From NCBI RefSeq assembly GCF_003610355.1, contig NZ_RAPY01000007.1, forward strand, positions 286,336 to 350,335: a DNA stretch of 64,000 nucleotides, written 5' to 3'. Source of the DNA: Sphingobacterium detergens. GTDB lineage: Bacteria > Bacteroidota > Bacteroidia > Sphingobacteriales > Sphingobacteriaceae. This document shows positions 26,106 to 35,498 of this stretch, piece after piece. Position numbers and translations under genes: made by a program. How positions within the stretch are numbered: the stretch's first letter is position 1; each line of letters starts with the position of its first letter. The notes below the pieces were generated by a model. The model made no database searches, was not told the origin of the DNA, and saw nothing but the letters and a program-made list of their open reading frames with translations.

Positions 26106-28577
26106 TTATCCCAATTGTGGATCAGTCTTCGAATGGCTCCCCGTTTCTACACGACCGGCAAATTGGCGAACAAATTTACTTCCAACAATCTGCAAAGTAA
26201 CATCATACCAACCACTCACTTTCTGAGCTTCTACAACCCACTTGATGGATTTACCAGCCCCCAGGATGGTATTTTTCTTCCAAGAACTGTAGGCGTTATC
26301 TTTCACCTGTACATGAAGTGCTTTGTCTCCTCTATTGCTCACTTCCAAGATGAGGTTTCCTGTAGGAACTCCTTTCTTCCCGATCTCATAGGTGGCGACA
26401 ACAGACAAAGACTCCCCATCACCTTTAAAGCTACGCATAAATCCATTTGGCCCGTATACTGTCAAATCATAATAACCGTCTTTAAAGTCAGCTCTGTTCC
26501 AGTCAAAACTCAACTCCTGGCCAGCAATAACCGCAAATGGCCAAAAACTTACACCATCTTTATAACTTGGTCCACTATACACATTAAAAGGGCTGCTCAG
26601 GGATTTAGCTCCGAAAATCTTATTACCCGCGGACATCGTCAGTTTTACCTTGTCCTTATCAATAGATTCACTCGAATACAATTCATATGCCAGCGCATTA
26701 GAATTTTTTTGACCTTTTTCCTGTCTTGCCAATTGTGCAGCTTTTCCAGTAGCCTTCAAAGCTTGCATCTCATCTGCAGTCCATACATGGAAATTATTCG
26801 GTAGCGGTTTCGATTTGGCTTGATCAATTGCATAGATCTGTTGATTGCGATCCAAGAATGGCAGTTCTACAGCAGTTCCGCCTTCTGCCTTACGAAATAC
26901 CGAAGTCAGATCTCCGGTTATAGCACGTCGCCAAGAACTGATATTCTGTTCTTTCACATCCTTACCAAGCTTCTTATCGAAGAAATACTCCATAAATTGA
27001 ATGGTCGAAGTGATATCGCAGACCTCCGAATTTACCCAGCCGCCTTTGCTCCAAGGAGACGCAATGATCAAAGGCACCCGATAGCCCAAACCAACCGGTC
27101 CCTCCGTGGCATGCTCCTTCTTCTCACCACTGGCCAGCTCCTGCTCCAAACTCACATATTCATCACGATAATCCAATCCGGCGGAAGTTTTTCCCGATCG
27201 GACATCTGCCGGATTAGGAGCTACAAACGGCGGAATATGATCAAAGTAACCATCATTTTCGTCGTAGTTCAGTATAAAAACAGTCTTCTTCCAAATCTCC
27301 GGATTTTCGGTCAGTATATTCAAGATTTCGGACACATACCAAGCCCCATACATCGGTGCACTAGGGTGATCAGAAAAACATTGTGGCGCAACCAGCCAAG
27401 ATACAGTAGGTAAATTCCCAGACTTCACATCTTTCCGAAACTGATGTAATACATCCCCTTTTGGTACAGTAATCTGTTCTCCTTCATGTAATACTGAAGT
27501 CGTCTCACGATAGAACGCGTCATCCTCATTTGTCTGAAAAGCGCGCTCATGCAAAGCGATTTGCTCCTTAGGAAGTTGTTGGAATGCCTGTTCAGTGAGT
27601 CGTTCCAGTTGTTTCTTATAGCTGCTCAGCTGCTCTTGTTTTTGTTTAAGCTTATTTTGGGTTTTCTGTACACTTTCGGTTCCATTATTCGCCAATGCTT
27701 TTTCAAGCTCCTGGATCTCAGTAGGCAGTTCAACGACACGCTTACGCATAAATTCCAAGTGGCTTTTTTTGAATTCAATATGGTATTGTGAAAACCACTC
27801 TAAGTTATTGTCTGTAAAATTACCTAACCATTCTTCTCCATTAAGACCACTCTCCATACTGACTTCATTCTGATATACCTTCCAAGGGATACCCGCAGCT
27901 TCCAGACGTTCAGGAAAAGTTTTCCAATGCGCCCAACGGTTGAAATAAATATCCGAATTACGGATCAACGGTTTTGCTCCTTTATTGGGCACACAAGTGC
28001 CTGTCCAGAAAAAATGACGATTGGTTGTCGTACCTGTAATGGAAGAACAAAAATGCTGGTCACAGATGGTAAACGCATCGGCTAATGCATAATAGAAGGG
28101 TATATCTTCACGGGTATAATAGCCCATGGTCAACGGGATCTCACTCAGCACTTTTCCACCGGGACGCTTTGCTTCAATCCAATTATCATGCTTACCCTGG
28201 TTACGTGCTGCCATTTGATTTTCCCATGAATGTGGAAGATTTCCTGTCCAGGCTGCATTGGAATTCTTGATATCCAATCGAAAGGGTGAGTAGGTCTTCC
28301 CTGAAGCTGAAGCCTGCAACCAAACCGGATTTCCACTAGGCAACTCGATCGCTCTTGGATCATTAAATCCCCGAACCCCGCTCAGTGTACCAAAACTATG
28401 GTCAAAGGAGCGATTTTCCTGCATTAACAAAACAATATGCTCGGCATCTAAAACAGAACTCCCCACAACAGGTTCAATCGCTAAAGCACGCTGTATCGCA
28501 TCCGGTACAGCACTCTGTAAGCCAAAAACCCCAGCCAACAAGGAGGCCTTCTTTATAAAGTCTCTTCTACTATCCAT
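26106..28577 (-). CDS. Phosphocholine-specific phospholipase C
   Basis: An 823-residue phosphoesterase with a twin-arginine signal (SRRDFIKKASLLAG). The phospholipase C/acid phosphatase fold is at about 40-570, with landmarks LMQENRSFDHSFGTLSGVRG, FILNYDENDGYFDHIPPF and SPWSKGGWVNSEVCDITST. Residues about 280-340 contain a charged, coiled-coil-like stretch (QKTQNKLKQKQEQL). Two bacterial phospholipase C C-terminal domains follow (about 630-725 and 730-815). It should release phosphocholine from phosphatidylcholine or sphingomyelin; the Tat signal indicates export after folding. It lies 162 nt downstream of a SusC/SusD pair, with a stem-loop between, so it may be co-transcribed only in part. 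Confidence 0.93.
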   Translation of the reverse strand: MDSRRDFIKKASLLAGVFGLQSAVPDAIQRALAIEPVVGSSVLDAEHIVLLMQENRSFDHSFGTLSGVRGFNDPRAIELPSGNPVWLQASASGKTYSPFRLDIKNSNAAWTGNLPHSWENQMAARNQGKHDNWIEAKRPGGKVLSEIPLTMGYYTREDIPFYYALADAFTICDQHFCSSITGTTTNRHFFWTGTCVPNKGAKPLIRNSDIYFNRWAHWKTFPERLEAAGIPWKVYQNEVSMESGLNGEEWLGNFTDNNLEWFSQYHIEFKKSHLEFMRKRVVELPTEIQELEKALANNGTESVQKTQNKLKQKQEQLSSYKKQLERLTEQAFQQLPKEQIALHERAFQTNEDDAFYRETTSVLHEGEQITVPKGDVLHQFRKDVKSGNLPTVSWLVAPQCFSDHPSAPMYGAWYVSEILNILTENPEIWKKTVFILNYDENDGYFDHIPPFVAPNPADVRSGKTSAGLDYRDEYVSLEQELASGEKKEHATEGPVGLGYRVPLIIASPWSKGGWVNSEVCDITSTIQFMEYFFDKKLGKDVKEQNISSWRRAITGDLTSVFRKAEGGTAVELPFLDRNQQIYAIDQAKSKPLPNNFHVWTADEMQALKATGKAAQLARQEKGQKNSNALAYELYSSESIDKDKVKLTMSAGNKIFGAKSLSSPFNVYSGPSYKDGVSFWPFAVIAGQELSFDWNRADFKDGYYDLTVYGPNGFMRSFKGDGESLSVVATYEIGKKGVPTGNLILEVSNRGDKALHVQVKDNAYSSWKKNTILGAGKSIKWVVEAQKVSGWYDVTLQIVGSKFVRQFAGRVETGSHSKTDPQLG

Positions 28578-28668
28578 AAAAACAGCTATTATATCTCTTA
28601 TAAATTCAATGGTCTATCAGCGAATATATTCATTCGCTGGCGCTTTTCATATAACGTTTTTAACAAAA

Positions 28669-28703
28669 ATCCCCGCACACGATTGATCTCATGCGCAGGG
28701 ATA
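28669..28703 (-). terminator. Stem-loop between susD and phospholipase C
   Basis: On the minus strand ATCCCTGCGCA pairs with TGTGCGGGGAT (one bulge or mismatch) and is followed by TTTTTG. It lies 37 nt beyond the susD stop and would terminate or attenuate transcription before the phospholipase gene. Confidence 0.65.
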
Positions 28704-28739
28704 GTTTTACAATAATAATTCAACAGATCAAAGTATTAC

Positions 28740-30257
28740 CTATTTTAAGATCCACATCAATTGATTGACATTATCTACACCCTCAAATTGTCTGGACACC
28801 GCAGCATCCACATTCTCCGTGTTGTAATCATACTCAACAGCAGGATATCTCCAGCGAACCGGTATTTTGCCCGTTGCCTCCGAATTCAAGCTTGTCTCGG
28901 GATTGATTTTCCATTTTGGATATCCTGTTCTTCTATAATCATAATAGGTATTAAACTCCGACTGCAGAAAACTGGCAAGATATTTTTGGGTAATGATTTC
29001 CTCAATTTGCGACTCTGTTCCAGTAGGCAATGTCAAACCACCGACATAGGTACTGATATAAGCTGCATCCAAGGGCATCCCATGATGAAACTGGGCTGTA
29101 TTAGGTGTATTATCAAAGATAAATTGCATAGATGCTTCCACTCCCTTTTTGTGCCACGCCAATGCAGGTTCATTTATCCAGCCACGAACAGCTGCTTCAG
29201 CGATGATAAAACAAAGCTGTGCATACGAAAGCTGTTGTGTAGGCTCTCCTGTTACGACCTCAGTATAACGATCATTCAGTTTTGAATAGTCGTTGGAATT
29301 TTTAATATCCAGAATATTATCATATTTCAACGATGGATCAATGCCAACGTAGGCATCGTAGTTAGCCGCTGTCATTCCGCCAGTAATCTTTTTAGGTGAA
29401 GGGTTTCCATAATAGAATAGACGACGATCCGAGCGCGTTTTCAATCTATCTACGATTTCAGTAGACATGGTCGGATAGATGGTAAAGTTATTCCCAACTT
29501 TATAAAAAGGGTATTGTTGTCCACTTTTATCCGAACGTATCAGCTGGTAATTATCAGCATTTGCTGTAAAAATTGGCTTATTGGCAAGTATCTGCTGAAA
29601 ACGATTTTTGATATTTAAATCCGCATCACCTACTTTCTTGCTCAGCTGCATTAAAACATTTAAGGTATAACTATTGACCAATTTGCGCCATTTTGTGGTA
29701 TTTCCTCCATAAAGAGGGTCTCCAGCAAAATTTTCACCAGCTGCAAAGGCCTGATCAGCCAATTCCAATTCTTTTAGAATCCCGATAAATACCTCCTTTT
29801 GTGTATCGTATTTAGGGAAGTATTGCTTATCCGTTTCTCCTTTTAAAGCATCGTTATAAGGTATATCCCCTAAATCCATGGTCGCTTCAAAGAATTTGAC
29901 GGCACGGGCAAAATACATTAAACCCCCATAGGATTTAGCCAATTTCTCTGAAGTGGCGAATTGAGGCATGAACTGCGCATCATTTATTGCGCTAAAGCTC
30001 AGTGATCCTGCTCCGAAACCGTTATATTGATATGACTCCACAAATTCTGTCCAAACAACATTTTTGTTGAGCATATAAGGCTGTAGAAAACCTTTTTGTG
30101 AGGGCTGGTTAGCAAGGTGTAGTATTATCCGTGTGGCGATCATGCCCGAAGTCACCTTGTCCGTCGCTTCAGGATTGGTATTGATCTCTTCAAACTTGGA
30201 ACAGGATATTGTTGTCCCAAAGAGTCCGATTAATAAATATGTGACTATTTTTTTCAT
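28740..30257 (-). CDS. SusD-like outer-membrane lipoprotein (SusD-like_2 type)
   Basis: A 505-residue lipoprotein (LLIGLFGTTISC, then SKFEEINTNPEATDKV). The N-terminal NTNPE motif and the segments YGGLMYFARAVKFFEA, YNDALKGETDKQYFPKYDTQ and QKYLASFLQSEFNTYYDYRR are typical of the SusD/RagB_2 subfamily. It partners the SusC-like receptor at 30284-33637, 26 nt upstream. The TonB-dependent pair is controlled by the sigma/FecR genes at the start of the same unit. The substrate is unknown; the phospholipase downstream hints at lipid-derived molecules. Confidence 0.93.
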   Translation of the reverse strand: MKKIVTYLLIGLFGTTISCSKFEEINTNPEATDKVTSGMIATRIILHLANQPSQKGFLQPYMLNKNVVWTEFVESYQYNGFGAGSLSFSAINDAQFMPQFATSEKLAKSYGGLMYFARAVKFFEATMDLGDIPYNDALKGETDKQYFPKYDTQKEVFIGILKELELADQAFAAGENFAGDPLYGGNTTKWRKLVNSYTLNVLMQLSKKVGDADLNIKNRFQQILANKPIFTANADNYQLIRSDKSGQQYPFYKVGNNFTIYPTMSTEIVDRLKTRSDRRLFYYGNPSPKKITGGMTAANYDAYVGIDPSLKYDNILDIKNSNDYSKLNDRYTEVVTGEPTQQLSYAQLCFIIAEAAVRGWINEPALAWHKKGVEASMQFIFDNTPNTAQFHHGMPLDAAYISTYVGGLTLPTGTESQIEEIITQKYLASFLQSEFNTYYDYRRTGYPKWKINPETSLNSEATGKIPVRWRYPAVEYDYNTENVDAAVSRQFEGVDNVNQLMWILK

Positions 30258-30283
30258 TTGTAATCCGTGTTAAAAGTGTAAGA

Positions 30284-33200
30284 TTAGAAACTAAGGCTTA
30301 TGTTAAAACCAAGGTAACGCATCGATGGAGAGTTCAGATCTTCAGAACCTGCATCCGGATCAGAGAATCGATACTCTTTTGTCCATAAAAACAAATTCTG
30401 TCCAGTAACACCAATGCTTGCCTTTTTGGCTTTAAATCGGGAAGCTACTTCTCTCGGCAAATTGTAACTTAATGAAACCTCTCTTAGTTTAATAAATGTT
30501 TCATCCCAAATATTTTGCGTGCCCGAATAAGCTCTTTTCCAATAGTTTTCATAAGACACAACAGTTTCATTCGGCGCAAAAACACGTGTATCCTTGATAA
30601 TCTGACCATATTTATCGTAGCTTACCTCTCCAGATACAATTTTCACGCCTTTACCTACAAAAGTACGCTTGCCATTAACCACTTCTTCATAGCGCTCTTT
30701 CGTATCGGAATCAGGATGTGCTCCCGTTTGCCATAGACGCGCATTCATATTGGAATAGGACAAACCTTTGATGCGACCATCAAAACTAAAAGAGAGGCTA
30801 AAATCTTTGTATTGAAATTGATTGGTAATTCCCCAGAACCATTTCGGTGCTGTGTAACCAAACAATCGCGCTGTATGTACAGCACTGATGGGCATTCCGG
30901 CAGCATTGTGAATAATCTCTCCATCCGGTGAGCGTTCCCAGTCCCGTGTCACATAATGATCTGTACGCATACCTTCTTTTATATAGAGTGCATCCGCTGT
31001 ATAATCTGGGTCAAGTTTATGATAATATTGCAGATTTTGCGATAGATTCCCATTGACAGACCACTCAAAATTCTCTCTCCGAATCGGAACCCCGCCTAAA
31101 GAGATCTCATGACCTCGGGTCATACGTTCCTCTTTCAAATTGATCAGACGAGCCCTAAAACCTGTCGTGTGCGATATATTGCTGTAATTGGAGTTCGAGA
31201 TATCAGCTTTGATATTATAGCGTCTTCTGGCGTAGTAGGTGTAATTTCCCGTCAAACGGCTGTTTAAAACAGCCCATTCCAATCCGAACTCCGCCATATC
31301 TTCCTTGGTCGGATTGATGGAATAGTCCTTTATAATATTCGGATACGAAGCTGTAGTCATACCATCCCAAACATTATTACTCACGCCAAACGTTTGGTTA
31401 ATTTCATATGGATCAGGCGGATATACCGTAGATGCCCAAGAACCTCTTACTTTCAATAAATTCAGCCAATTTGGCTTTTGAATGAGGTCCGACACCACCA
31501 CACTTCCTGATACTGATGGATAAAAATAAGACTTATCCGGCAACATCGAATACCAGTCATTACGGGCAGTACCTTCAATGAATACCGCATTGCGCCATGA
31601 TAACGATAGTCGACTGTATATACCATTACGCATTTCCTTGGTTTTACCCTCTACAGCGGAAACAGGTCCTGTGGAGTTACGCAGGGAATAAAATCCGGGA
31701 ATAGTAAGACCATTAACTGTAGACGCTGTCATGGTATTATCCCTGCGATAGAAAATAGATCCACCCACAAGCGCATCGATACCAAAATCACCAAAATTCT
31801 TTTTAGCCGTAAAGATAAAGTCATTGGTTGTACTAAAGCCATCCTGTTTTCTAGACCAGTATTTTCCCCTGTTATCATAACCTCCTGAGCCATCAAAACC
31901 ACCCCGGGTCCCATAGATACCCATTGGATTGGTTTGCTCTCTTGAATTACCGTAGTAGTCATATCCGCTACGCAGCAAAAAATTCCCCCAATCAGTCATT
32001 TTGTAATTTAAGGTAACCGCAGCATTCAATTTATTGACTAGTTCTGCACTTATTTTCTCATAAGCCGAAAGATAAGGGTTATCGTACCAGGCTTTATACA
32101 GCCAATTTTGACTGACATTTTCAGTCTGCCAATAGTCTTTATATTGTGTTAGATCGTATTCTGGCCCTGTCCACACCAGGATATTATAGATATACCCTTG
32201 ATTATTGTAGCCTGAACCAAAATCATTGGGAGCATGCCTTCTGTTGTATCCCAAGCGGGTCTCCAGATTAACCTTATCAGATATTTTGGTTTCCCCAGCC
32301 ACCGAAATATTGGTCATATTCAGCTTGGTGTTCGGATATTGACCCTTATTGTAGATATGACTTATGGAGGTACGGATACTCCCGTTTTCTCCTTGATTCG
32401 TAAAGCTAACAGAGTTATTGGAGATAAATCCAGGCTCCAAAAAATTCTGGAAATTGTTTTTACCCTTTGAAGTCAATTCAGTCTCTACATCATCCATTTG
32501 TTTGGTGAATGGATTCCATTGCTTATATTTCCGACCGATATCCAGCTTATCTCCCCAGACCTCATCGTCGGTATTGTATTTACCACCATATCCAGCAGAA
32601 TAAGATGACTGTACATTAGGGAGTGCTAAATAACCTGCAAAGAACATATTATTGGAGTTTACAGTTATTTCTACTCCTTTTTGCGAAAGTCCTTTTTTGG
32701 TAGTAACCATAATCGCACCACCTGCCCCTTCAATACCGTAGAGAGCCGCCGCTGTAGAGCCTTTTAGCACCGAAATATTTTCGATATTGTCAACAGCGAT
32801 ATCACGCAAACTCATGTTTTCATAAGCAACACCGTCAATGACCAATAAAGGGCTTTTTCCACGAAGTTGTATATCTGGCGCACGGTTAAATTCAGTACTG
32901 TTCATGACGCGCAATCCAGAGACACGGCCAGTTAAGGTCGTTCCTACATCAACCCCCTTTACTTTGGCTAGTTGGTCACCTTTGATGTCCTGAACGGCAT
33001 ATCCCAGAGCTTTCTGCTCGCGCTTGATACCCAGAGCTGTTACGACAACCTCCTCCAAAGCCTCTGACGATTTGGAAAGCCGAATCAAACTCGCACTTGT
33101 TGCCGGCACTTCGCTCAGCTCATACCCGATAAAAGAAACTTGCAGTATAGCTTGATCTGAAACATTAGATAGCTTAAATGCCCCCATTTGATCCGTCGTT

Positions 33201-33637
33201 GCCGCTATTGCTGTCCCCTTGACACGTATCGTGGCCCCCCCAATTGGCAGGTTAGTCTCCTGATCAACTATTTTTCCGCGCAATTCCTTTTGTGCGGCAT
33301 GGAGCTTCTTACTTTCTGATGCAGTCTTCTCTTTCTTTGAAACCACATACAGCTTATCATCAATCTTTCTTACCTCAAGATGCCCGTCAGAAATCGTCCG
33401 GATGAATTGGGCAATCTCTTCCTTTTTTAATTTCTCAAGGTTAACTAATTCATTGATTTTTTGATCGCTGATAGAAGCATCATAGCCAAATTTTACATTG
33501 AACTTTTGTTCCATTTTGGCAAGAATTTTCCCGATTCCCTCCCCAGTCTTAAACTGAGTGGCCATGGTTTGAAGTGCTAAGGACTGAAATAGCAAAGCAC
33601 CGCCCATAAGTTTTAAATAGTAATTGGTTCTTTTCAT
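30284..33637 (-). CDS. SusC-family TonB-dependent receptor with STN domain
   Basis: A 1117-residue outer-membrane transporter. A signal peptide (LMGGALLFQSLALQTMA) is followed by an STN signalling domain (about 28-100, NVKFGYDASISDQKINELV). Next come a carboxypeptidase-regulatory-like domain (about 118-195), a plug (about 205-330, VLKGSTAAALYGIEGAGGAI) and a barrel ending YLGFNISLSF. The STN domain fits signalling to FecR at 33641-34606, whose stop is 3 nt upstream. It forms an operon sigma-FecR-SusC-SusD. Confidence 0.95.
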   Translation of the reverse strand: MKRTNYYLKLMGGALLFQSLALQTMATQFKTGEGIGKILAKMEQKFNVKFGYDASISDQKINELVNLEKLKKEEIAQFIRTISDGHLEVRKIDDKLYVVSKKEKTASESKKLHAAQKELRGKIVDQETNLPIGGATIRVKGTAIAATTDQMGAFKLSNVSDQAILQVSFIGYELSEVPATSASLIRLSKSSEALEEVVVTALGIKREQKALGYAVQDIKGDQLAKVKGVDVGTTLTGRVSGLRVMNSTEFNRAPDIQLRGKSPLLVIDGVAYENMSLRDIAVDNIENISVLKGSTAAALYGIEGAGGAIMVTTKKGLSQKGVEITVNSNNMFFAGYLALPNVQSSYSAGYGGKYNTDDEVWGDKLDIGRKYKQWNPFTKQMDDVETELTSKGKNNFQNFLEPGFISNNSVSFTNQGENGSIRTSISHIYNKGQYPNTKLNMTNISVAGETKISDKVNLETRLGYNRRHAPNDFGSGYNNQGYIYNILVWTGPEYDLTQYKDYWQTENVSQNWLYKAWYDNPYLSAYEKISAELVNKLNAAVTLNYKMTDWGNFLLRSGYDYYGNSREQTNPMGIYGTRGGFDGSGGYDNRGKYWSRKQDGFSTTNDFIFTAKKNFGDFGIDALVGGSIFYRRDNTMTASTVNGLTIPGFYSLRNSTGPVSAVEGKTKEMRNGIYSRLSLSWRNAVFIEGTARNDWYSMLPDKSYFYPSVSGSVVVSDLIQKPNWLNLLKVRGSWASTVYPPDPYEINQTFGVSNNVWDGMTTASYPNIIKDYSINPTKEDMAEFGLEWAVLNSRLTGNYTYYARRRYNIKADISNSNYSNISHTTGFRARLINLKEERMTRGHEISLGGVPIRRENFEWSVNGNLSQNLQYYHKLDPDYTADALYIKEGMRTDHYVTRDWERSPDGEIIHNAAGMPISAVHTARLFGYTAPKWFWGITNQFQYKDFSLSFSFDGRIKGLSYSNMNARLWQTGAHPDSDTKERYEEVVNGKRTFVGKGVKIVSGEVSYDKYGQIIKDTRVFAPNETVVSYENYWKRAYSGTQNIWDETFIKLREVSLSYNLPREVASRFKAKKASIGVTGQNLFLWTKEYRFSDPDAGSEDLNSPSMRYLGFNISLSF

Positions 33638-33640
33638 AAA

Positions 33641-34606
33641 TTACTTTTTATGGATGATTGTTTGATTAAATGCGGTATTAAGAATTTTTAAAGATTTTTC
33701 AAGATCACTGGCAGGCAGATATCCTGTATAACTTGCTGCTTGAAATGAATCGATCAACTGTAGGTTTTGATCGGGGTATAGACTATTCAGATCCGCGACA
33801 ATCTGCGATAGCGGAACGTTATTGAAAGACAATAGGTCATCTTTCCCATTTGAAGAAATGACCGTATCTGCGATAGATACATCAAATTGTTTTTGTCGTT
33901 TATCATAAGCCACTTGCTGGCCGGGGTGGACGATAGAGTACTGTTGTCCATGTGATACCTTCACCTTTCCGTGGCTTAAGACCAGACAGCTACGTTGCGG
34001 TGAGCAAATTAAATTAAATGCTGTCCCTAATACGCGTACGTCAAAATCTCCAGAATTTACAATGACAAAAGCTTTCTCAGGATTCTTAGCAACTTCAAAG
34101 AAAGCTTCTCCCGATAGTTTTACCCGACGCAAACTATCTGCATTAAAATCAGATAGAATTTCGATATATGCCCCCTGGCGAAGCGCAACCTGAGTACCAT
34201 CAGAAAGTGTGAGCTGCTTAACAAATTTCGTCGGATTGGTATATTTTACAACTTTGTACTTACACTCAGTCTGCATCGATGGCACAATCTCCCAAAATAG
34301 AAATGCAAAACTAATCAACAGTAATGCCGCTGCTGCCGAAATTAAAACTCGCCATCTCCTCCATATAGGCTGTACTTTGGCATTTAATTCAGTACCGGTA
34401 ATCGTATAAAAAATATGGTCTGAAGTAGATGTATCCAAATCACTAGCGCTATCATCCAGTGCAATTACCTCCTCTAGACTGGGCAGATCATCTTCATCGC
34501 AAGCAGTAAGTAAATCTAAAAATATGGTGTTTTCCTGTGGGGTTAGTTCCCCCAGTAGGTATTTTTTATATAGTGCAGCTAGTTTAGGATCCATCATCTT
34601 TGCCAT
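33641..34606 (-). CDS. FecR-family anti-sigma factor
   Basis: A 321-residue protein. Its N-terminal cytoplasmic region (MDPKLAALYKKYLLGELTPQ) is followed by a membrane helix (VLISAAAALLLISFAFLFWE, about 86-105). The periplasmic FecR domain has VKQLTLSDGTQVALRQGAYI, KLSGEAFFEV and RVLGTAFNLICS. A C-terminal DUF4974-like domain ends near LEKSLKILNTAFNQTI. The ATG at 34606 or 34597 could be used. It should restrain the sigma factor encoded 47 nt upstream. Confidence 0.92.
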   Translation of the reverse strand: MAKMMDPKLAALYKKYLLGELTPQENTIFLDLLTACDEDDLPSLEEVIALDDSASDLDTSTSDHIFYTITGTELNAKVQPIWRRWRVLISAAAALLLISFAFLFWEIVPSMQTECKYKVVKYTNPTKFVKQLTLSDGTQVALRQGAYIEILSDFNADSLRRVKLSGEAFFEVAKNPEKAFVIVNSGDFDVRVLGTAFNLICSPQRSCLVLSHGKVKVSHGQQYSIVHPGQQVAYDKRQKQFDVSIADTVISSNGKDDLLSFNNVPLSQIVADLNSLYPDQNLQLIDSFQAASYTGYLPASDLEKSLKILNTAFNQTIIHKK

Positions 34607-34653
34607 CGTTTAAATACATATACGTATCTAAAAGACGATAAGACGACGCTACA

Positions 34654-35208
34654 CTAAAAAATAGTTAAGAAAATCAATAGGGCTATTGAAATCTCAAAAT
34701 TATCAAGAATATATTGGCGTACAAACTTGTTCCCCTTGACAAGTTGGTCCCGCACAGTATTAACAGAAATACCCAAGCGGTCGGCAATTTCCTGATTGTC
34801 CAAGAATTCCTCTTTACTCAAAAGGAATATCTCCAGGCGAGCTCTAGGAAGCTTTTCAATTGCCTCTCGATAGACGCGTTCCAAGTCTTTAAAACGGATG
34901 GATTCTTCATTTGAATTGTCCACCTGTCTAGAGGTATCTATCCCATCAAGTTTAAATTGAATCCGTACTTTCTGCTTCCTCAATTCGTCAAATACAAGAT
35001 TCTTAGCAATTGTATATAAATAAGACTGAGGATTCTTATTTTCATCTAATTCGCTCCACTTTTTCCAAATGCGAGAAAATGCTTCCTGAACCAAATCGGC
35101 GGCGGTATCTTCTCCTTTCAGATGTAACAAGGCATATTTATATACCTTATCTTTATAAGACAAAAAGAAATTTTTAAAATCTGGAATGTTGTTATTTTCA
35201 ATAGGCAT
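34654..35208 (-). CDS. ECF RNA polymerase sigma factor, FecI-like
   Basis: A 184-residue ECF sigma factor. Region 2 is at about 10-80 (LVQEAFSRIWKKWSELDENK, YLYTIAKNLVFDELRK). Region 4 is at about 125-175 (LPRARLEIFLLSKEEFLDNQ, ADRLGISVNTVRDQLVKGNK). It is followed by FecR, SusC and SusD genes in the same direction. It is the likely activator of this operon, as in other FecI/FecR/STN-SusC systems. Confidence 0.93.
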   Translation of the reverse strand: MPIENNNIPDFKNFFLSYKDKVYKYALLHLKGEDTAADLVQEAFSRIWKKWSELDENKNPQSYLYTIAKNLVFDELRKQKVRIQFKLDGIDTSRQVDNSNEESIRFKDLERVYREAIEKLPRARLEIFLLSKEEFLDNQEIADRLGISVNTVRDQLVKGNKFVRQYILDNFEISIALLIFLTIF

Positions 35209-35439
35209 CCTTCAACACTTACAATTGACCCTACAAGTTTAGGTAGAATTTTTCAAAATATCGGAATGAAAATAGATCACGATCCAAAGCATGTTCCTTC
35301 CTAGGATGATTATAACATTTTAACTACGATTAATTTACATTAAATTAATCTACGAGCGGGCAGTTCAGGTATTGATGACTAAAAACAATGTTGCGAAAGC
35401 AAAAGATCTGTTATACCAATAGGGTCTAATTCAATAAAA

Positions 35440-35466
35440 AATCCCATTGTAGATTCCAATGGGATT
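35440..35466 (-). terminator. Terminator after the DUF3843 gene
   Basis: AATCCCATTG and CAATGGGATT form a 10-bp perfect stem with a 7-nt loop, followed on the minus strand by a U-rich run. It lies 33 nt beyond the stop at 35499. The rest of the spacer 35209-35498 shows nothing recognisable. Confidence 0.8.
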
Positions 35467-35498
35467 AAAAAAAATTATATATGCTTAATAGAAAGCTA

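Noticed and set aside
26115..27413. Two long plus-strand frames (229 and 197 codons) opposite the phospholipase C gene
   Set aside because: They are antisense shadows of a strongly conserved enzyme, with no domain or start signal.
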